A stretch of 64,000 nucleotides of DNA from the NCBI RefSeq assembly GCF_009689005.1, contig NZ_AP021879.1:310001-374000 (forward strand), in the 5' to 3' direction. The position numbers were made by a program, and so were the translations under genes. The notes beneath the pieces are model-generated. The model saw nothing but the letters and a program-made list of their open reading frames with translations, was not told where the DNA came from and did no database searches. This DNA is from Desulfosarcina ovata subsp. ovata. Its GTDB lineage: Bacteria > Desulfobacterota > Desulfobacteria > Desulfobacterales > Desulfosarcinaceae. Positions 27,043 to 35,970 of this stretch are shown here, piece after piece (the stretch's first letter is position 1; the number at the start of each line of letters is the position of its first letter).

Positions 27043-28374
27043 TCAAGCCGCCATGCGCAGCAGTACGTCCACGAGAGAATTAAAGACGGATTTGCGTGGC
27101 ACCGGGAAGAGCCTACCAAAATCCTTGTCCATCGCGGCCTTTGTAACGGATCGGCGGACATCCGAAAAGGCAAAATGACGGCGGCCGCCGACGGCATGCC
27201 GGCGAGATGGCGTTTTCTCGACCCGGCTGGCGTAAATCCAGGCGACGGTGGTCGCCAGCATGCAAAAGTGCAGATGGTTGCTGACGGCCTGCGGATGACG
27301 GCTTTGCGTGTCAGCGCTGCCGATGTCGTTTTTCAATTCCTTGAATAAGGCTTCGATCTTCCAGCGGGCCCCATAGTATTCGATAATCTGCTCAGCCGAA
27401 AGGGACAGGTCGGTGGAATAAAGTGCCACCCACTGTGTCTTACGATAGACCCAGACCACCTTGACCGCACATCGGATGGTCTTGAGCATCACCACGCGTT
27501 CATAGGCTACGATGTTCCGGTTGCGGCCATACAGGTTGACGATGTATTCTTTTGCCAGCGATTTGAATCGAACGGCCAACGCTGCCGCATTCCCCAGCTT
27601 GCGGCCATATTTACGCGGGCGGCCTTGTCGTCCGGTCGGAGGTGGCGGCAGTTCAAATATTGTGCTGTTGGATCGAAGCCTGGAAATCATATCCACCCAT
27701 ATGCCCAACTGTTTTTTCAATGGCTTCCACAGGCCGCCATTGCCGAACCATGAGTCGGTGATGATGACAATCCGTTTTCTGGGAAACACCGCGGCAATCT
27801 CACCGATCATGTCGACCGCCATGGCAAGCTTGCTCTTGAATGTCACTTCCGGTCCATTGCTGTCACGGTTCATTCGTTCGATGGTTTTCTTCAGGAGGTA
27901 GAAACGATAACTCAGCGGCAGACAGGCCCAACGTCCCTTGATCATCTTCAACAACCCCACAGCAACGATGTTCTGGGCCCACGGATACCTGGACTGGTTT
28001 TGCTTGGCAGCATGATCGAAAACCTTGTCGCAGGCGAAAATCTTCTTGCCTGTCTTGGCGTTGATACTGTCATCCAGAGCCAGCATTAACCGCCCACCGG
28101 TCGTTGGCAGCGGAATCAATTTCCACAGCGTGGGCCATAACCGTTGCCATGGAATCCGTGGGGATGCCATGAAGGTATAGAACTTTTTACGACTGATCCC
28201 GGAAAAGCCGAACACCGTCTTCAAGCACCGTAGAATGTTTGAGGTCCTCGATGAGGCGAAAGGAACAATGATCGCCACGATCGTGTATACGAACCATATT
28301 CCCCGTTCCTGACCTTTACTGGACTGAGCAAATTCGTTTTTGAGTTTTTCAAGGATGTCGTGTAGGATAAGCAT
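27043..28374 (-). CDS. IS4-family transposase
   Basis: 443 residues. The catalytic residues appear as MLALDDSINA, IITDSWFGNGG and the YREK signature YYGARWKIEALFKELK (Y-x2-R-x3-E-x6-K), which defines IS4-type DDE transposases. The start is at ATG 28374 with GGAGG 6 nt upstream; the open frame to 28425 runs through the leader stem-loop and is not preferred. Intact, with perfect target duplication, so possibly active. Confidence 0.9.
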   Translation of the reverse strand: MLILHDILEKLKNEFAQSSKGQERGIWFVYTIVAIIVPFASSRTSNILRCLKTVFGFSGISRKKFYTFMASPRIPWQRLWPTLWKLIPLPTTGGRLMLALDDSINAKTGKKIFACDKVFDHAAKQNQSRYPWAQNIVAVGLLKMIKGRWACLPLSYRFYLLKKTIERMNRDSNGPEVTFKSKLAMAVDMIGEIAAVFPRKRIVIITDSWFGNGGLWKPLKKQLGIWVDMISRLRSNSTIFELPPPPTGRQGRPRKYGRKLGNAAALAVRFKSLAKEYIVNLYGRNRNIVAYERVVMLKTIRCAVKVVWVYRKTQWVALYSTDLSLSAEQIIEYYGARWKIEALFKELKNDIGSADTQSRHPQAVSNHLHFCMLATTVAWIYASRVEKTPSRRHAVGGRRHFAFSDVRRSVTKAAMDKDFGRLFPVPRKSVFNSLVDVLLRMAA

Positions 28375-28436
28375 GCGAGGCCTCCGGTTGGGTTGTTTGT
28401 TTGTGGAAGAAGAAACATACCACAACCGAGCCTCGC
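28375..28436 (-). promoter_or_regulatory. Leader stem-loop covering the transposase Shine-Dalgarno
   Basis: In the transposase mRNA, GCGAGGCTCGGTTG (complement of 28423-28436) can pair with CAACCGGAGGCCTCGC (complement of 28375-28390), which contains the GGAGG ribosome-binding site and abuts the ATG. The stem is about 14 bp with small bulges and a 32-nt loop. Such structures in IS10/IS50 block translation of transcripts that enter from outside, because those include the upstream arm. Confidence 0.7.
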
Positions 28437-28646
28437 AATCAACATTAACATACTGTATTAACTAAATATTTGATCATATTGCCAAAAATCGGTCCCGATA
28501 TCTGTAATGATTTCAATAGGTTACAGGCGACCGCCATTTTGCTAACCATCTGTTATTACAGGAAATATTAATATTCTTCAGTAGTACTCACCCCGCCGGG
28601 CTGCTTTCAAAAAGGGGAAACTTTAGTCCACTTAACGCAAGTAACC

Positions 28647-28806
28647 CTAAATATTGCGCTTGCCATTTACAATATCTCGGTACCGCGAAGGTGTCGTTAA
28701 TACTGCCTGCTCCATTAGGCGGAAAAAAAGAAGCCCTCTCGACTTTGATTTACGGCGGTTGAAACGGAACGTGTATTCATCCAGATAATAATCAAGATGG
28801 TCACCT
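28647..28806 (-). pseudogene. ISXO2-like transposase, C-terminal fragment
   Basis: The minus strand encodes HLDYYLDEYTFRFNRRKSKS followed by RGLLFFRLMEQAV and a stop at 28647-28649. This is the characteristic end of ISXO2/IS1595 transposases (YLDEFxFRFNRR). The rest of the gene is gone. Confidence 0.85.
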
Positions 28807-28861
28807 ACAACAGAGCACTGGTACTATATATTGTATCAGCTTGCGTCAAGTGGATACCCCG

Positions 28862-29262
28862 TTTTTTTTATACTACCCTGAACGCATTGAACCATAAATT
28901 GACCAGGGAGAAAACAATGATAAAAGTCGAGTTCTCTGAGCAGGATCTTAAAACCATTGAATATTGGTCCCAAGTCATCCGACGCTCTCAATTTGCAGTG
29001 CCGAATAGGTTTCTATCTCGCTATGACGAAGTAACAACGATTCAATCAATCATGCCTATCCGGCATACAATCAATTTGAAGCAAAATATAATAGTTTTGT
29101 AACATAAAAAAATAACAATGCACCAGTAATTAAGATTTGAAGTACCTCCACAATTGATTTGGGCTTAAAAATGGTTAATCTGCCCCCATAACGAAGTGGC
29201 TGCAATAAGTTCCGCAACAAGCCACTTCATATTTTGTTTACAATATCGATGAGGTGGAAATG
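28862..29262. other. Intergenic region with hairpin
   Basis: About 400 bp. A frame from 28918 (MIKVEFSEQDLKTIEYWS) resembles the first residues of some IS630-type transposases but decays within 25 codons. A hairpin GAAGTGGCT / AGCCACTTC with an inner TGC/GCA pair lies at 29193-29228, just upstream of the EF-hand gene, and could be a terminator of incoming transcription. Confidence 0.45.
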
Positions 29263-29574
29263 ATGAACAGATTATTTTCAATTCTTTTGTTGGCAGTTTT
29301 TCTTATGGTTTTAAGTGTTTCATCAGGATATTCACAAAAGGTATCCGGACAATTCATCCAAATGGATCAAAACAAAGATGGATCAGTGTCTTTAGAGGAA
29401 TTACAGAAGTCTTACCCAGAAATGGATGAAAAAAGCTTCAAATCAGCGGATACAAACAATGATGGAAAAATTTCTCATGACGAGTGGTATAATTTTAAAG
29501 ATAAACCTCGCAAGGGACAGAGACAAGGACAAAAAAGTGGCAAGGGTTATGGCCAGGGAAAAAGAACTTATTAA
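29263..29574 (+). CDS. Secreted small EF-hand calcium-binding protein
   Basis: 103 residues. Signal peptide MNRLFSILLLAVFLMVLSVSSG, then two EF-hand loops: DQNKDGSVSLEEL and DTNNDGKISHDEW, both with the acidic 1,3,5,12 pattern that binds Ca2+. The C-terminal tail is Gly/Lys/Gln-rich (RKGQRQGQKSGKGYGQGKR). GAGGTG lies 6 nt before the third of three candidate starts (GTG 29254, ATG 29260, ATG 29263). Orphan gene; role unknown. Confidence 0.8.
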   Translation: MNRLFSILLLAVFLMVLSVSSGYSQKVSGQFIQMDQNKDGSVSLEELQKSYPEMDEKSFKSADTNNDGKISHDEWYNFKDKPRKGQRQGQKSGKGYGQGKRTY

Positions 29575-30439
29575 AATGAAGGCTAACTGTAGCGGCCTGA
29601 TATCAAGGCACCATCCGGGACAAGATTAACCGTTTCTAAAAATTGCCCCTGGCCAGGAATAATCGATAATAGGCCAGCTTTATTCGTTACTTGGCCTGGA
29701 ATCATAAATCCTCGGCCAGAACTATTCGATATTAAGCAATTCGTGGCACCCATCTTTTTGATAGAGCAACTTACGTACTCCCGGTAGCTACCAGCCTTCG
29801 TACAGGATTGTTACGCGTGGGGATAGACCACAATATCCCAACTATCTGGTATTACATTGCTTTACAGATTTCCTGTACATAGCACAACGCGAGCCACCCG
29901 TGTGATAATCAGCCATTAATCTGGCGTCCGCGGCAACTCAAGATATGACTCTATAATCTGCAGAGCGGAATGAAAAAAAGGCGAAGGAAATTTAATGTAT
30001 CTGTACTCGTTTCCCCTCGATGAAAATTTTCATTAATCTGCAATTCCCGAATCTGTTATTCCATACAGATTGATCGACCGTATCACAGGTTTTCCTGATC
30101 GACAGATATGTTGGAGCTATCCCACGAATTTTGGGTAGCCCCAAGATTCCAGATACCCATTTACGTATCTGGAATTTCCATTTTCATACCAGGTAGAAAG
30201 ATTAGAAGAGATAATTTGTATATAACGCTCGAGTTCACCTGCATTTTGAAGCGCAGCGGAAAAATGTCAGGTGCAACGATTATACACTTATTATTATCCT
30301 TCTCAACGGTTATGTATATGAAATGTTTGGCATTTCGAAGCACATTCCTGTCAAGTTACAACCACTTTTGATACGAACTGAAACGTTCGATAACTCACTG
30401 ACTACCAAATGTTTTATATACAATGTTGGCAACTGGTGT
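29575..30439. other. Long non-coding stretch with degenerate repeats
   Basis: 865 bp with no credible gene. At 29648-29740 a GGCCAGGAATAAT-like motif recurs about every 25-40 bp. An 11-bp stem (ATTCCAGATAC / GTATCTGGAAT, 30146-30175) is preceded by a 15-mer AGATTGATCGACCGT (30067-30081) that recurs exactly at 45639-45653, linking this stretch with the hairpin repeats there. The small frame 30108-30371 shows no coding character. Confidence 0.5.
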
Positions 30440-32425
30440 TCATTCATTTGTCCAGCTTTTCATCGTTTTTATAAAATATTCTTTAAAAAGAGTAATCATT
30501 TCATTTCTATGTTGTTCGCACAAAGCCCAATTCCATTTCCGATTTTCAAAGATTAAAGCAGATTTCAATGAATCTAATCTTTTCTTTTCAAAAAATGATG
30601 TGCGTTTTTCTGCAAAACTTTTATTGGAATATTCAGAGTTCATACCAATTGACAATAAAACCAAGTTACCAAAATCATCGAGACGTTTCTTTTTTTCTTC
30701 ATCAGAAAGAGTTTCGTTTTCATCCCAAAGTATGTTTTCGTCATACTCCCTTCTGTTTTGTGGCGAAATATGCTCAACCGAATTTTTCTTCGTCATTCGG
30801 TAATTTTTCCAGTCATCGCCTTGTTCACTTGCTTTTAAATACCAAAGTATAAAATCTGTTTTGTAAAACCAATAACTCCAAAAGACAGTACCGCTTGGTC
30901 TGCTTAGTGCCTTAATATCGGGGTTAAAAACATTTAATTTATTATCAATCAAATTCCAGCTCCTTAAACTTAAATCCTCTGATAGTTCAGAGCAAAACAT
31001 TAGGTTATCGAGTTTTAAAAGGTACTTGTATAAATTTTCCGTATTATCTTCTTGTAAAGTTTTGTTTAAAAATGGAGTCAGCCAGTATAAAGTAGTTATC
31101 TGTTGCGAGTGATAAAGCATACTTTGCAACAAAGCAAGACCTTCATTACTTAATGGCTCTTTTCGTTGTAGTACCTTTTTGTTTTGATATAGTCTTTTTA
31201 TAAGATGAATTTCCTGATTTGCTTCTTTTTCAATCCACTTAATAACGTGTTTATCGAAATTTATTCGAAGTTTCAAGAGTAATTCAATAAATGCTTTTAC
31301 ATCGGTTTGGTTAAGATAATAGGGATAAAAATGGTTTTCAAATGTTTCAATTAATTTCTTTTCGTTGACCTCCGCAACTTTGTCTGATGTAAAACCTTCG
31401 TATTTAGTGTTAAATATGAAAATTCTTAAGGAGTGTTGCAAAAACATTGGAAAACTAATAATGCTCCTTACCTTGCCCGAGTCGTAGTCGTACTCTTCAT
31501 TATCTTCTTTCAAACTATATTTATCCAACTCAAGTATTTCGTTCAAATGCTTGTCTTCAAAATCTGATGTTGATTTGGCAATACGGTTTATTATATCTGC
31601 GGGCAAACCAATTTCATTATCTTCTTCTGTTTCTTTTTGAGTTATATCGCCCCATTTGAAGCCACAAACGTCTTTGATATTCTTTTCAATATAGTTGTCC
31701 ATAATGGAACAGGCTTCCCAAATCTGAGCGTATTTTCTTTTTTCATAATCAGGTAGGTATTGAATAAGTTTTGATTTTATTATTTCGTGATGTTGAAGCT
31801 GAACACCCCTGTTATTTAGAACCTCAAATAATCTGTTTTCATCAATCCCGGAAGGCATTTCAGTTTCTATAAAAGCAACTTTTTCATAAAGAAACATTGT
31901 TAGTCTTTTCTTAAACTCAATCGAGTTTCCTCTTTCTTTGGCATTTAAAAATGTTTGTATCGTTTTTTGTGCTTGGGTAATTCCTTCGAGCTGCAATTTT
32001 TCTTCTTTTGTAAGCTGTGAATAATTATCAGGATTTGAAAAATATTGATTGGCAAAATCTCTGATGGTAAACGAAATTCGTTTTACATAAATCTTGTTAA
32101 TATGAGCATAGGCAAAGTCTTCCAACTCATTTTTCAACTCATAACTCAGCAACCAAAGCGTGGTAAATCGTTGCTGTCCATCAATTAAATCGTATTTGCT
32201 TTGATTGCTAATAATAATTGTACCACCCAAGAAATAGTAATTATCAGGTGTTTTGGTGGCTCTTTCCAAATCTTCGAGCAAAGTAGTAACCTGGTCTTCG
32301 CCCCATACATACAAGCGTTGATAAATTGGAATGGAATAAAAGCGTTCGTTTTCAACTACATCTTTTAATGTAATTAAATCCGATTTTATTGATAGATTGC
32401 GTGTAACTATTAAATCTTCAATCAT
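30440..32425 (-). CDS. DUF262 plus DUF1524 (GmrSD-like) protein
   Basis: 661 residues. The N-terminal DUF262 domain has YSIPIYQRLYVW near residue 31, the nucleotide-binding LIDGQQRFTTLW near 79 and LFEVLNNRGVQLQHHEI near 200. The C-terminal DUF1524 domain has an HNH-type core, SVEHISPQN, and the family tail DDFGNLVLLS...N. In the type IV restriction enzyme GmrSD these domains are the NTP-using specificity half and the nuclease half for glucosylated DNA. Its ATG overlaps the stop of the upstream DUF262 gene in ATGA. AT-rich, unlike the backbone, suggesting transfer, perhaps from Bacteroidota. Confidence 0.9.
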   Translation of the reverse strand: MIEDLIVTRNLSIKSDLITLKDVVENERFYSIPIYQRLYVWGEDQVTTLLEDLERATKTPDNYYFLGGTIIISNQSKYDLIDGQQRFTTLWLLSYELKNELEDFAYAHINKIYVKRISFTIRDFANQYFSNPDNYSQLTKEEKLQLEGITQAQKTIQTFLNAKERGNSIEFKKRLTMFLYEKVAFIETEMPSGIDENRLFEVLNNRGVQLQHHEIIKSKLIQYLPDYEKRKYAQIWEACSIMDNYIEKNIKDVCGFKWGDITQKETEEDNEIGLPADIINRIAKSTSDFEDKHLNEILELDKYSLKEDNEEYDYDSGKVRSIISFPMFLQHSLRIFIFNTKYEGFTSDKVAEVNEKKLIETFENHFYPYYLNQTDVKAFIELLLKLRINFDKHVIKWIEKEANQEIHLIKRLYQNKKVLQRKEPLSNEGLALLQSMLYHSQQITTLYWLTPFLNKTLQEDNTENLYKYLLKLDNLMFCSELSEDLSLRSWNLIDNKLNVFNPDIKALSRPSGTVFWSYWFYKTDFILWYLKASEQGDDWKNYRMTKKNSVEHISPQNRREYDENILWDENETLSDEEKKKRLDDFGNLVLLSIGMNSEYSNKSFAEKRTSFFEKKRLDSLKSALIFENRKWNWALCEQHRNEMITLFKEYFIKTMKSWTNE

Positions 32426-33876
32426 AATTTGATCCACTCTTTTAGTGCTTTTAAACTTGTTTGGTCTTCTTTTTCGTAATATTTAAGCAAGGCTCTTTTA
32501 TAGTTACTTCTTACAGCATTAATAAGTTGTCCATTTTCATTTAACAGTGGAATGGTTTCGTCCCTGAATACCGTATCGTTGGTGTTTTCTATTATAAAAT
32601 CAAAGACTTGTTCGGGTATAAATGCCTGTGAAATAATATCAAGCAAATTTTGCTTTTTATCCCTTAAAATACGGATGGCAGTTTTATCATAAATACTGCT
32701 CAATTCAACACGATACACGCCAATATAATAATCGAGATACTTCGCAAACTTGTCAATATCTTTTGATTCGAACTTGTCGTAATACAATACCATGCACAAG
32801 CGATATAGCGATTTCAAATACTCCGACATTCCACTATGGCTGTAAACGGCTTTATAAAATTCCTTGAACTTAAATAACTCGCTATTTTTCGAATGTTCAG
32901 TATTAAACAAAAAATGATACATTGCTGCATATCTTTCGGAATAAAGAAAAAAACCAATTCCTTTTTCAATGGGTTGACGCAAGGAAAAAGGATAATTGAT
33001 GGCGTGCGATTTTAATGCTATGGGCGAAGTATCGAGCAAAATGCCGTCATATTCATCGTACCGAATAGCGTGGGCTATTTTGTTTTTTACCGTTGGGAAA
33101 ATCTGAACTTGATTTTTTATTTCAGGGGTGCGAGTTTTTCTTTGAAATTCCAGCAATACATCGTCTTGTGATTCGTACCACACATTGCTGCCTTTCCACG
33201 AGCGACCTCGCCATATTACCTTATTGAATAGATAGTTTAAAAACTGATTGGTGTTATTGGTATCCCATTGCTTAGCAAAAGCCACCTGTTTCCCTTCTTC
33301 TTCTCTGAGTTCACAAAGGTGGAACGATTTCAGATAATCGGCTGCACCCAATTTTACACCTCGGTTGTTTTGCGTTTCGAAAAACGAAAAGGCATCGTCT
33401 TGTCTATTGGTAACTATTACCGAAAAAGCCAAATCAGTCACTACTATGTTCCAATTATTTTGCAACCAATCGGTTTTATAGTAATTTACAAAGTTTTTAA
33501 CTTCTACAATATTCTTTTTTGAAATAGGTGAATTGAAAAAGAATTGAACCTTATCGGTATGTTTTGCCAAAATACTTTGCCCATTGTTGGCAATTTTGTC
33601 TAAAATAAGCAGTGATGTAAGCCGTTGTTGCCCGTCTATTATTTCGTAACCGCCATTTTGACAAAAAAACAAGATGCTACCCATATAGTAAATTTGCCCG
33701 CTATTGTGTTCAACGTGGTATTGTAGGTCATTAATAAGGGTATCTACCTTTTCGGCATTCCACACATACGGTCGCTGATAGTCGGGAATTTTGATAGAGT
33801 AACCCCCTTCAAAAGCAAATATGCTTTTAAACAGGGTGGTTCCGGCTACAATTTTGTTTTTTTCTTTAATTTCCAT
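32422..33876 (-). CDS. DUF262 protein without nuclease domain
   Basis: 484 residues. DUF262 signatures are clear: IKIPDYQRPYVW near residue 30, IIDGQQRLTSLL near 79 and ETQNNRGVKLGAADYLKS near 185. The C-terminal 250 residues are helical (LYRLCMVLYYDKFESKDIDKF) and lack an HNH motif that I can see, so this is a second NTP-dependent recognition or regulatory subunit. The open frame reaches GTG 33894, but AAGG lies 8 nt before the ATG at 33876. The overlap with the next gene predicts a stoichiometric complex. Confidence 0.88.
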   Translation of the reverse strand: MEIKEKNKIVAGTTLFKSIFAFEGGYSIKIPDYQRPYVWNAEKVDTLINDLQYHVEHNSGQIYYMGSILFFCQNGGYEIIDGQQRLTSLLILDKIANNGQSILAKHTDKVQFFFNSPISKKNIVEVKNFVNYYKTDWLQNNWNIVVTDLAFSVIVTNRQDDAFSFFETQNNRGVKLGAADYLKSFHLCELREEEGKQVAFAKQWDTNNTNQFLNYLFNKVIWRGRSWKGSNVWYESQDDVLLEFQRKTRTPEIKNQVQIFPTVKNKIAHAIRYDEYDGILLDTSPIALKSHAINYPFSLRQPIEKGIGFFLYSERYAAMYHFLFNTEHSKNSELFKFKEFYKAVYSHSGMSEYLKSLYRLCMVLYYDKFESKDIDKFAKYLDYYIGVYRVELSSIYDKTAIRILRDKKQNLLDIISQAFIPEQVFDFIIENTNDTVFRDETIPLLNENGQLINAVRSNYKRALLKYYEKEDQTSLKALKEWIKL

Positions 33877-33986
33877 TTCTTTGACCTTAATCACGTTTTC
33901 TTAACATGAAATGCCAACCACAAGATGTTGCGGTTGGCATTCTCCATATAAATTCCTTTGCATGACATGTTATGTTCATCACCCAA

Positions 33987-34649
33987 TTACCAAAGAGCGA
34001 CAATAGGCGACTCTCTCAACAATAATGGTGGATTAAAGTATTGTAAATTTAAATACTCAACTATACCTGTAATTTCATAATTATCGTTGAAATTAATGAT
34101 TTCATCGTCATAATATACATTTTTTAAAATCATTCCATATGCCCCAAGATATGAGTATAGAAATAATAATTTTTGGATATTAAAAGTATCATTTGTAGTG
34201 AATTTTATTGAGTACTCTCCCTCCCAATTAATCGCAGAAATCAAAAATAATTTGGATGATTTAATTTGAAATTTGTTAAAATTATCAAATTTGAAATTTA
34301 TTCTATATTTAGTTAAATCTATTTCTTTATCATTGGCGTATATTGTAATGTCTGGACCAAATCTTTCATCATTAAATGCCTTACAAAGTTCATTCATATT
34401 TGAAAATGAAGTACCAATAATTTCATACTCTTTAGTCCCCCATTTCTTTGGATCGAAATCGGCAGAATCAAATATGATCTCATGCCAAACTTTTTCAATT
34501 GTATATGGAGGACGGAATACTTTTTTTCCATTAAAGTTTTCAATCCAACCACGTGAAAATCCTTCGAGATCCAATTGATGATCATCGGGAACAGAGAGTA
34601 TCGATAGTTCTGTTATGGAGCCTTGTATGATAATCTCGATTTTTTGCAT
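33987..34649 (-). CDS. Unknown 220-residue protein upstream of the DUF262 pair
   Basis: Soluble, AT-rich, beta-rich N-terminal half (IEIIIQGSITELSILSVPDD) followed by WHEIIFDSADFDPKKWGTKEY and a C-terminal hydrophobic segment (IQKLLFLYSYLGAYGMIL). No family is recognised. It shares strand and composition with the DUF262 genes and lies 110 bp upstream, so it may belong to the same module or be an independent cargo gene. Confidence 0.62.
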   Translation of the reverse strand: MQKIEIIIQGSITELSILSVPDDHQLDLEGFSRGWIENFNGKKVFRPPYTIEKVWHEIIFDSADFDPKKWGTKEYEIIGTSFSNMNELCKAFNDERFGPDITIYANDKEIDLTKYRINFKFDNFNKFQIKSSKLFLISAINWEGEYSIKFTTNDTFNIQKLLFLYSYLGAYGMILKNVYYDDEIINFNDNYEITGIVEYLNLQYFNPPLLLRESPIVALW

Positions 34650-34784
34650 GTTGTCTTTTCGTCTATGTGAGTATCTTTTAATCGAATAATTTCCAAATTA
34701 TCGGTATAATGCCTAACTTAATAGCTGCATAAATCGATCAATTATACCAAACTAAAATGTTCAGAGAGCTATTGCATGGGAAAG

Positions 34785-35016
34785 CTATTTGCGAACCTCG
34801 TAGATTTCTGCGTTTTTAGTACTGAAGAGCTTAATCAAACCTTGTTTCACGATATCAGCGTAAACCTCGTCTTCGGGTTCACCACCAATGATTATTTCAC
34901 TGATTTCTTCCCAAATCTCGTCCGTATCATCTGTTATAGCTTGAGGCAGCATCGTAGTCTACAAGGTTACTGATCTCAAAGTCGATAAATGCCGGATCGG
35001 TTATCTGGTCAAACAT
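34785..35016 (-). pseudogene. Small acidic phage-like protein, copy 2 (frameshifted)
   Basis: It starts MFDQITDPAFIDFEISNLVD at ATG 35016 with GGAG upstream. Near 34940 the frame must shift by one base to continue as DDTDEIWEEISEI...GGEPEDEVYADIVKQGLI to a stop at 34785-34787. N- and C-terminal parts resemble copy 3 at 39140-39405 (SNL-x-x-Y, GE-x-ED-x-V). Each half alone is under 60 codons. Interpretation: a decayed member of a four-copy family in 34.8-40.7 kb. Confidence 0.6.
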
Positions 35017-35019
35017 TTT

Positions 35020-35376
35020 TTATTCTCCGATTATTTGGATAATGTTTCCATTTCTAGTGATCAAATTTCTCTCAACTAAATCGTTCAGAACCTCGTCCGA
35101 ATTTTCACCTTCACTGAATCTCCTATGCATTTCAATGATCACAGGATGTTCTGGTTCACTCATGAGTCCTCTGACGTAGTTTTCGAACTCAAAAGCATCT
35201 TTAGGCTTGAATGCCAGCGATAATCTGATTTTGTCTTCTTCCTGACGATCTGAAAATGTCAGGTTATCCCCGCCTTAATTTTCTTCCACAATAGGTTTAA
35301 AACCTATCTTCTTCTCTTTTTCTTCACCAATTTTCTTGCCTAAATCCGGGCCCCCAAATAATATCAACTTTTGTTA
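35020..35376 (-). pseudogene. Small acidic phage-like protein, copy 1 (nonsense mutation, 5' end lost)
   Basis: One reading frame runs from the IS21 edge: ILFGGPDLGKKIGEEKE...KPIVEEN, a TAA stop, then GGDNLTFSDRQEEDKIRLS and a C-terminal block FSEGENSDEVLNDLVERNLI. Reading TAA as a mutated GAA joins both parts into one protein of about 118 residues. Its stop lies 4 nt from the ATG of copy 2, so the copies were arranged as an operon. Confidence 0.6.
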
Positions 35377-35406
35377 CATTGGCACGTAGGAGGAGCGTGC
35401 CCAATG
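35376..35406 (+). promoter_or_regulatory. Stem-loop with Shine-Dalgarno in the loop
   Basis: CATTGGCACG and CGTGCCCAATG can pair (one bulge) around the loop TAGGAGGAG, which is the ribosome-binding site; the stem includes the ATG of the zinc-ribbon gene at 35404. It could limit translation of the element's first gene. Confidence 0.5.
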
Positions 35407-35970
35407 TCCAGGATAAAGCGGAAAAAATGTCGGCATTGCCATCGGTTATTCGTTCCTGACCCGCGAAACAGAAAACGTCAAAGGTACTGTCGCAGACCCG
35501 CGTGCCGTAAGGCCAGCAAAGCCGATAGCCAGAAACGGTGGTGCCAAAAACCAGAGAACGTTGATTACTTCCGCGGGGCGGATAATGTCGAACGGGTTCA
35601 GCGGTGGCGCGAGACCAATCCAGGATACTCGCGCCGAAAGCCCAAAACCTGCGTCGATGCGTTACAAGATCCCTTAAATCGACAACATGCAGAAAATACA
35701 GACAATAATACCGATTTTACAAACCATGCGTTACAAGATCTCTTAACATGCCAATCCTCTGTATTAATTGGAATTATCGCTCAATTAACCGGGTATGCGT
35801 TACAAGATGACATCGCAATGGCCGCCCGTCGTATGCAACAATTTGGCGACGATATCCTTAACCCTCAATATAAAGGAGGCCATCATGGTAACCAAGCACC
35901 CAATTTGCCCCGATCGTATCCGAAAAGTCCCAAAACAGTTCAGTTGGCTCGATCACCGCCTGGTCAGTGA
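35404..35970 (+). CDS. Zinc-ribbon protein of an IS21-type element
   Basis: 188 residues from ATG 35404 (GGAGGAG 8 nt upstream). The N-terminus has CRHCHRLFVPDPRNRKRQRY followed by CRRPACRKASK, a Cys/His cluster that probably binds Zn and DNA; the C-terminal half is poorly conserved looking and overlaps the next gene. Proteins of this type are seen upstream of istA in IS21-like elements of Desulfobacterota; their role in transposition is not established. Confidence 0.7.
   Translation: MSRIKRKKCRHCHRLFVPDPRNRKRQRYCRRPACRKASKADSQKRWCQKPENVDYFRGADNVERVQRWRETNPGYSRRKPKTCVDALQDPLNRQHAENTDNNTDFTNHALQDLLTCQSSVLIGIIAQLTGYALQDDIAMAARRMQQFGDDILNPQYKGGHHGNQAPNLPRSYPKSPKTVQLARSPPGQ

Larger units (their letters stand above)
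27023..28626 (-). mobile_element. IS4-family insertion sequence, 1604 bp, 10-bp target duplication
   Basis: Inverted ends CTAAAGTTTCC (27023-27033) and GGAAACTTTAG (28616-28626) are flanked by exact direct repeats TCCACTTAAC at 27013-27022 and 28627-28636. It carries one transposase gene with about 190 bp of leader between the promoter-side end and the ORF. The target duplication length fits IS4-family subgroups. Confidence 0.92.
27006..28861 (-). mobile_element. ISXO2/IS1595-like remnant, itself split by an IS4-family element
   Basis: Removing the IS4-family element (27023-28626) and one target repeat leaves about 242 bp. One end reads CGGGGTATCCACTTAAC (27006-27022) continuing into GCAAG at 28637; the other end, CTTGCGTCAAGTGGATACC at 28840-28858 continuing CCG, is its inverted copy with one mismatch. 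Between them only the last 50 or so codons of an ISXO2-like transposase remain. The inner insertion hit the left terminal repeat. Confidence 0.75.

Noticed and set aside
28797..29102. 101-codon plus-strand ORF after the ISXO2-like remnant
   Set aside because: Its start lies inside the remnant; only about 20 residues resemble an IS630 N-terminus, so it is at most a relic.
30108..30371. 87-codon plus-strand ORF
   Set aside because: No Shine-Dalgarno, unusual composition, and it runs through a hairpin.
34776..34973. 65-codon plus-strand ORF
   Set aside because: It is antisense to the acidic copy 2 frame, which is better supported by similarity to other copies.
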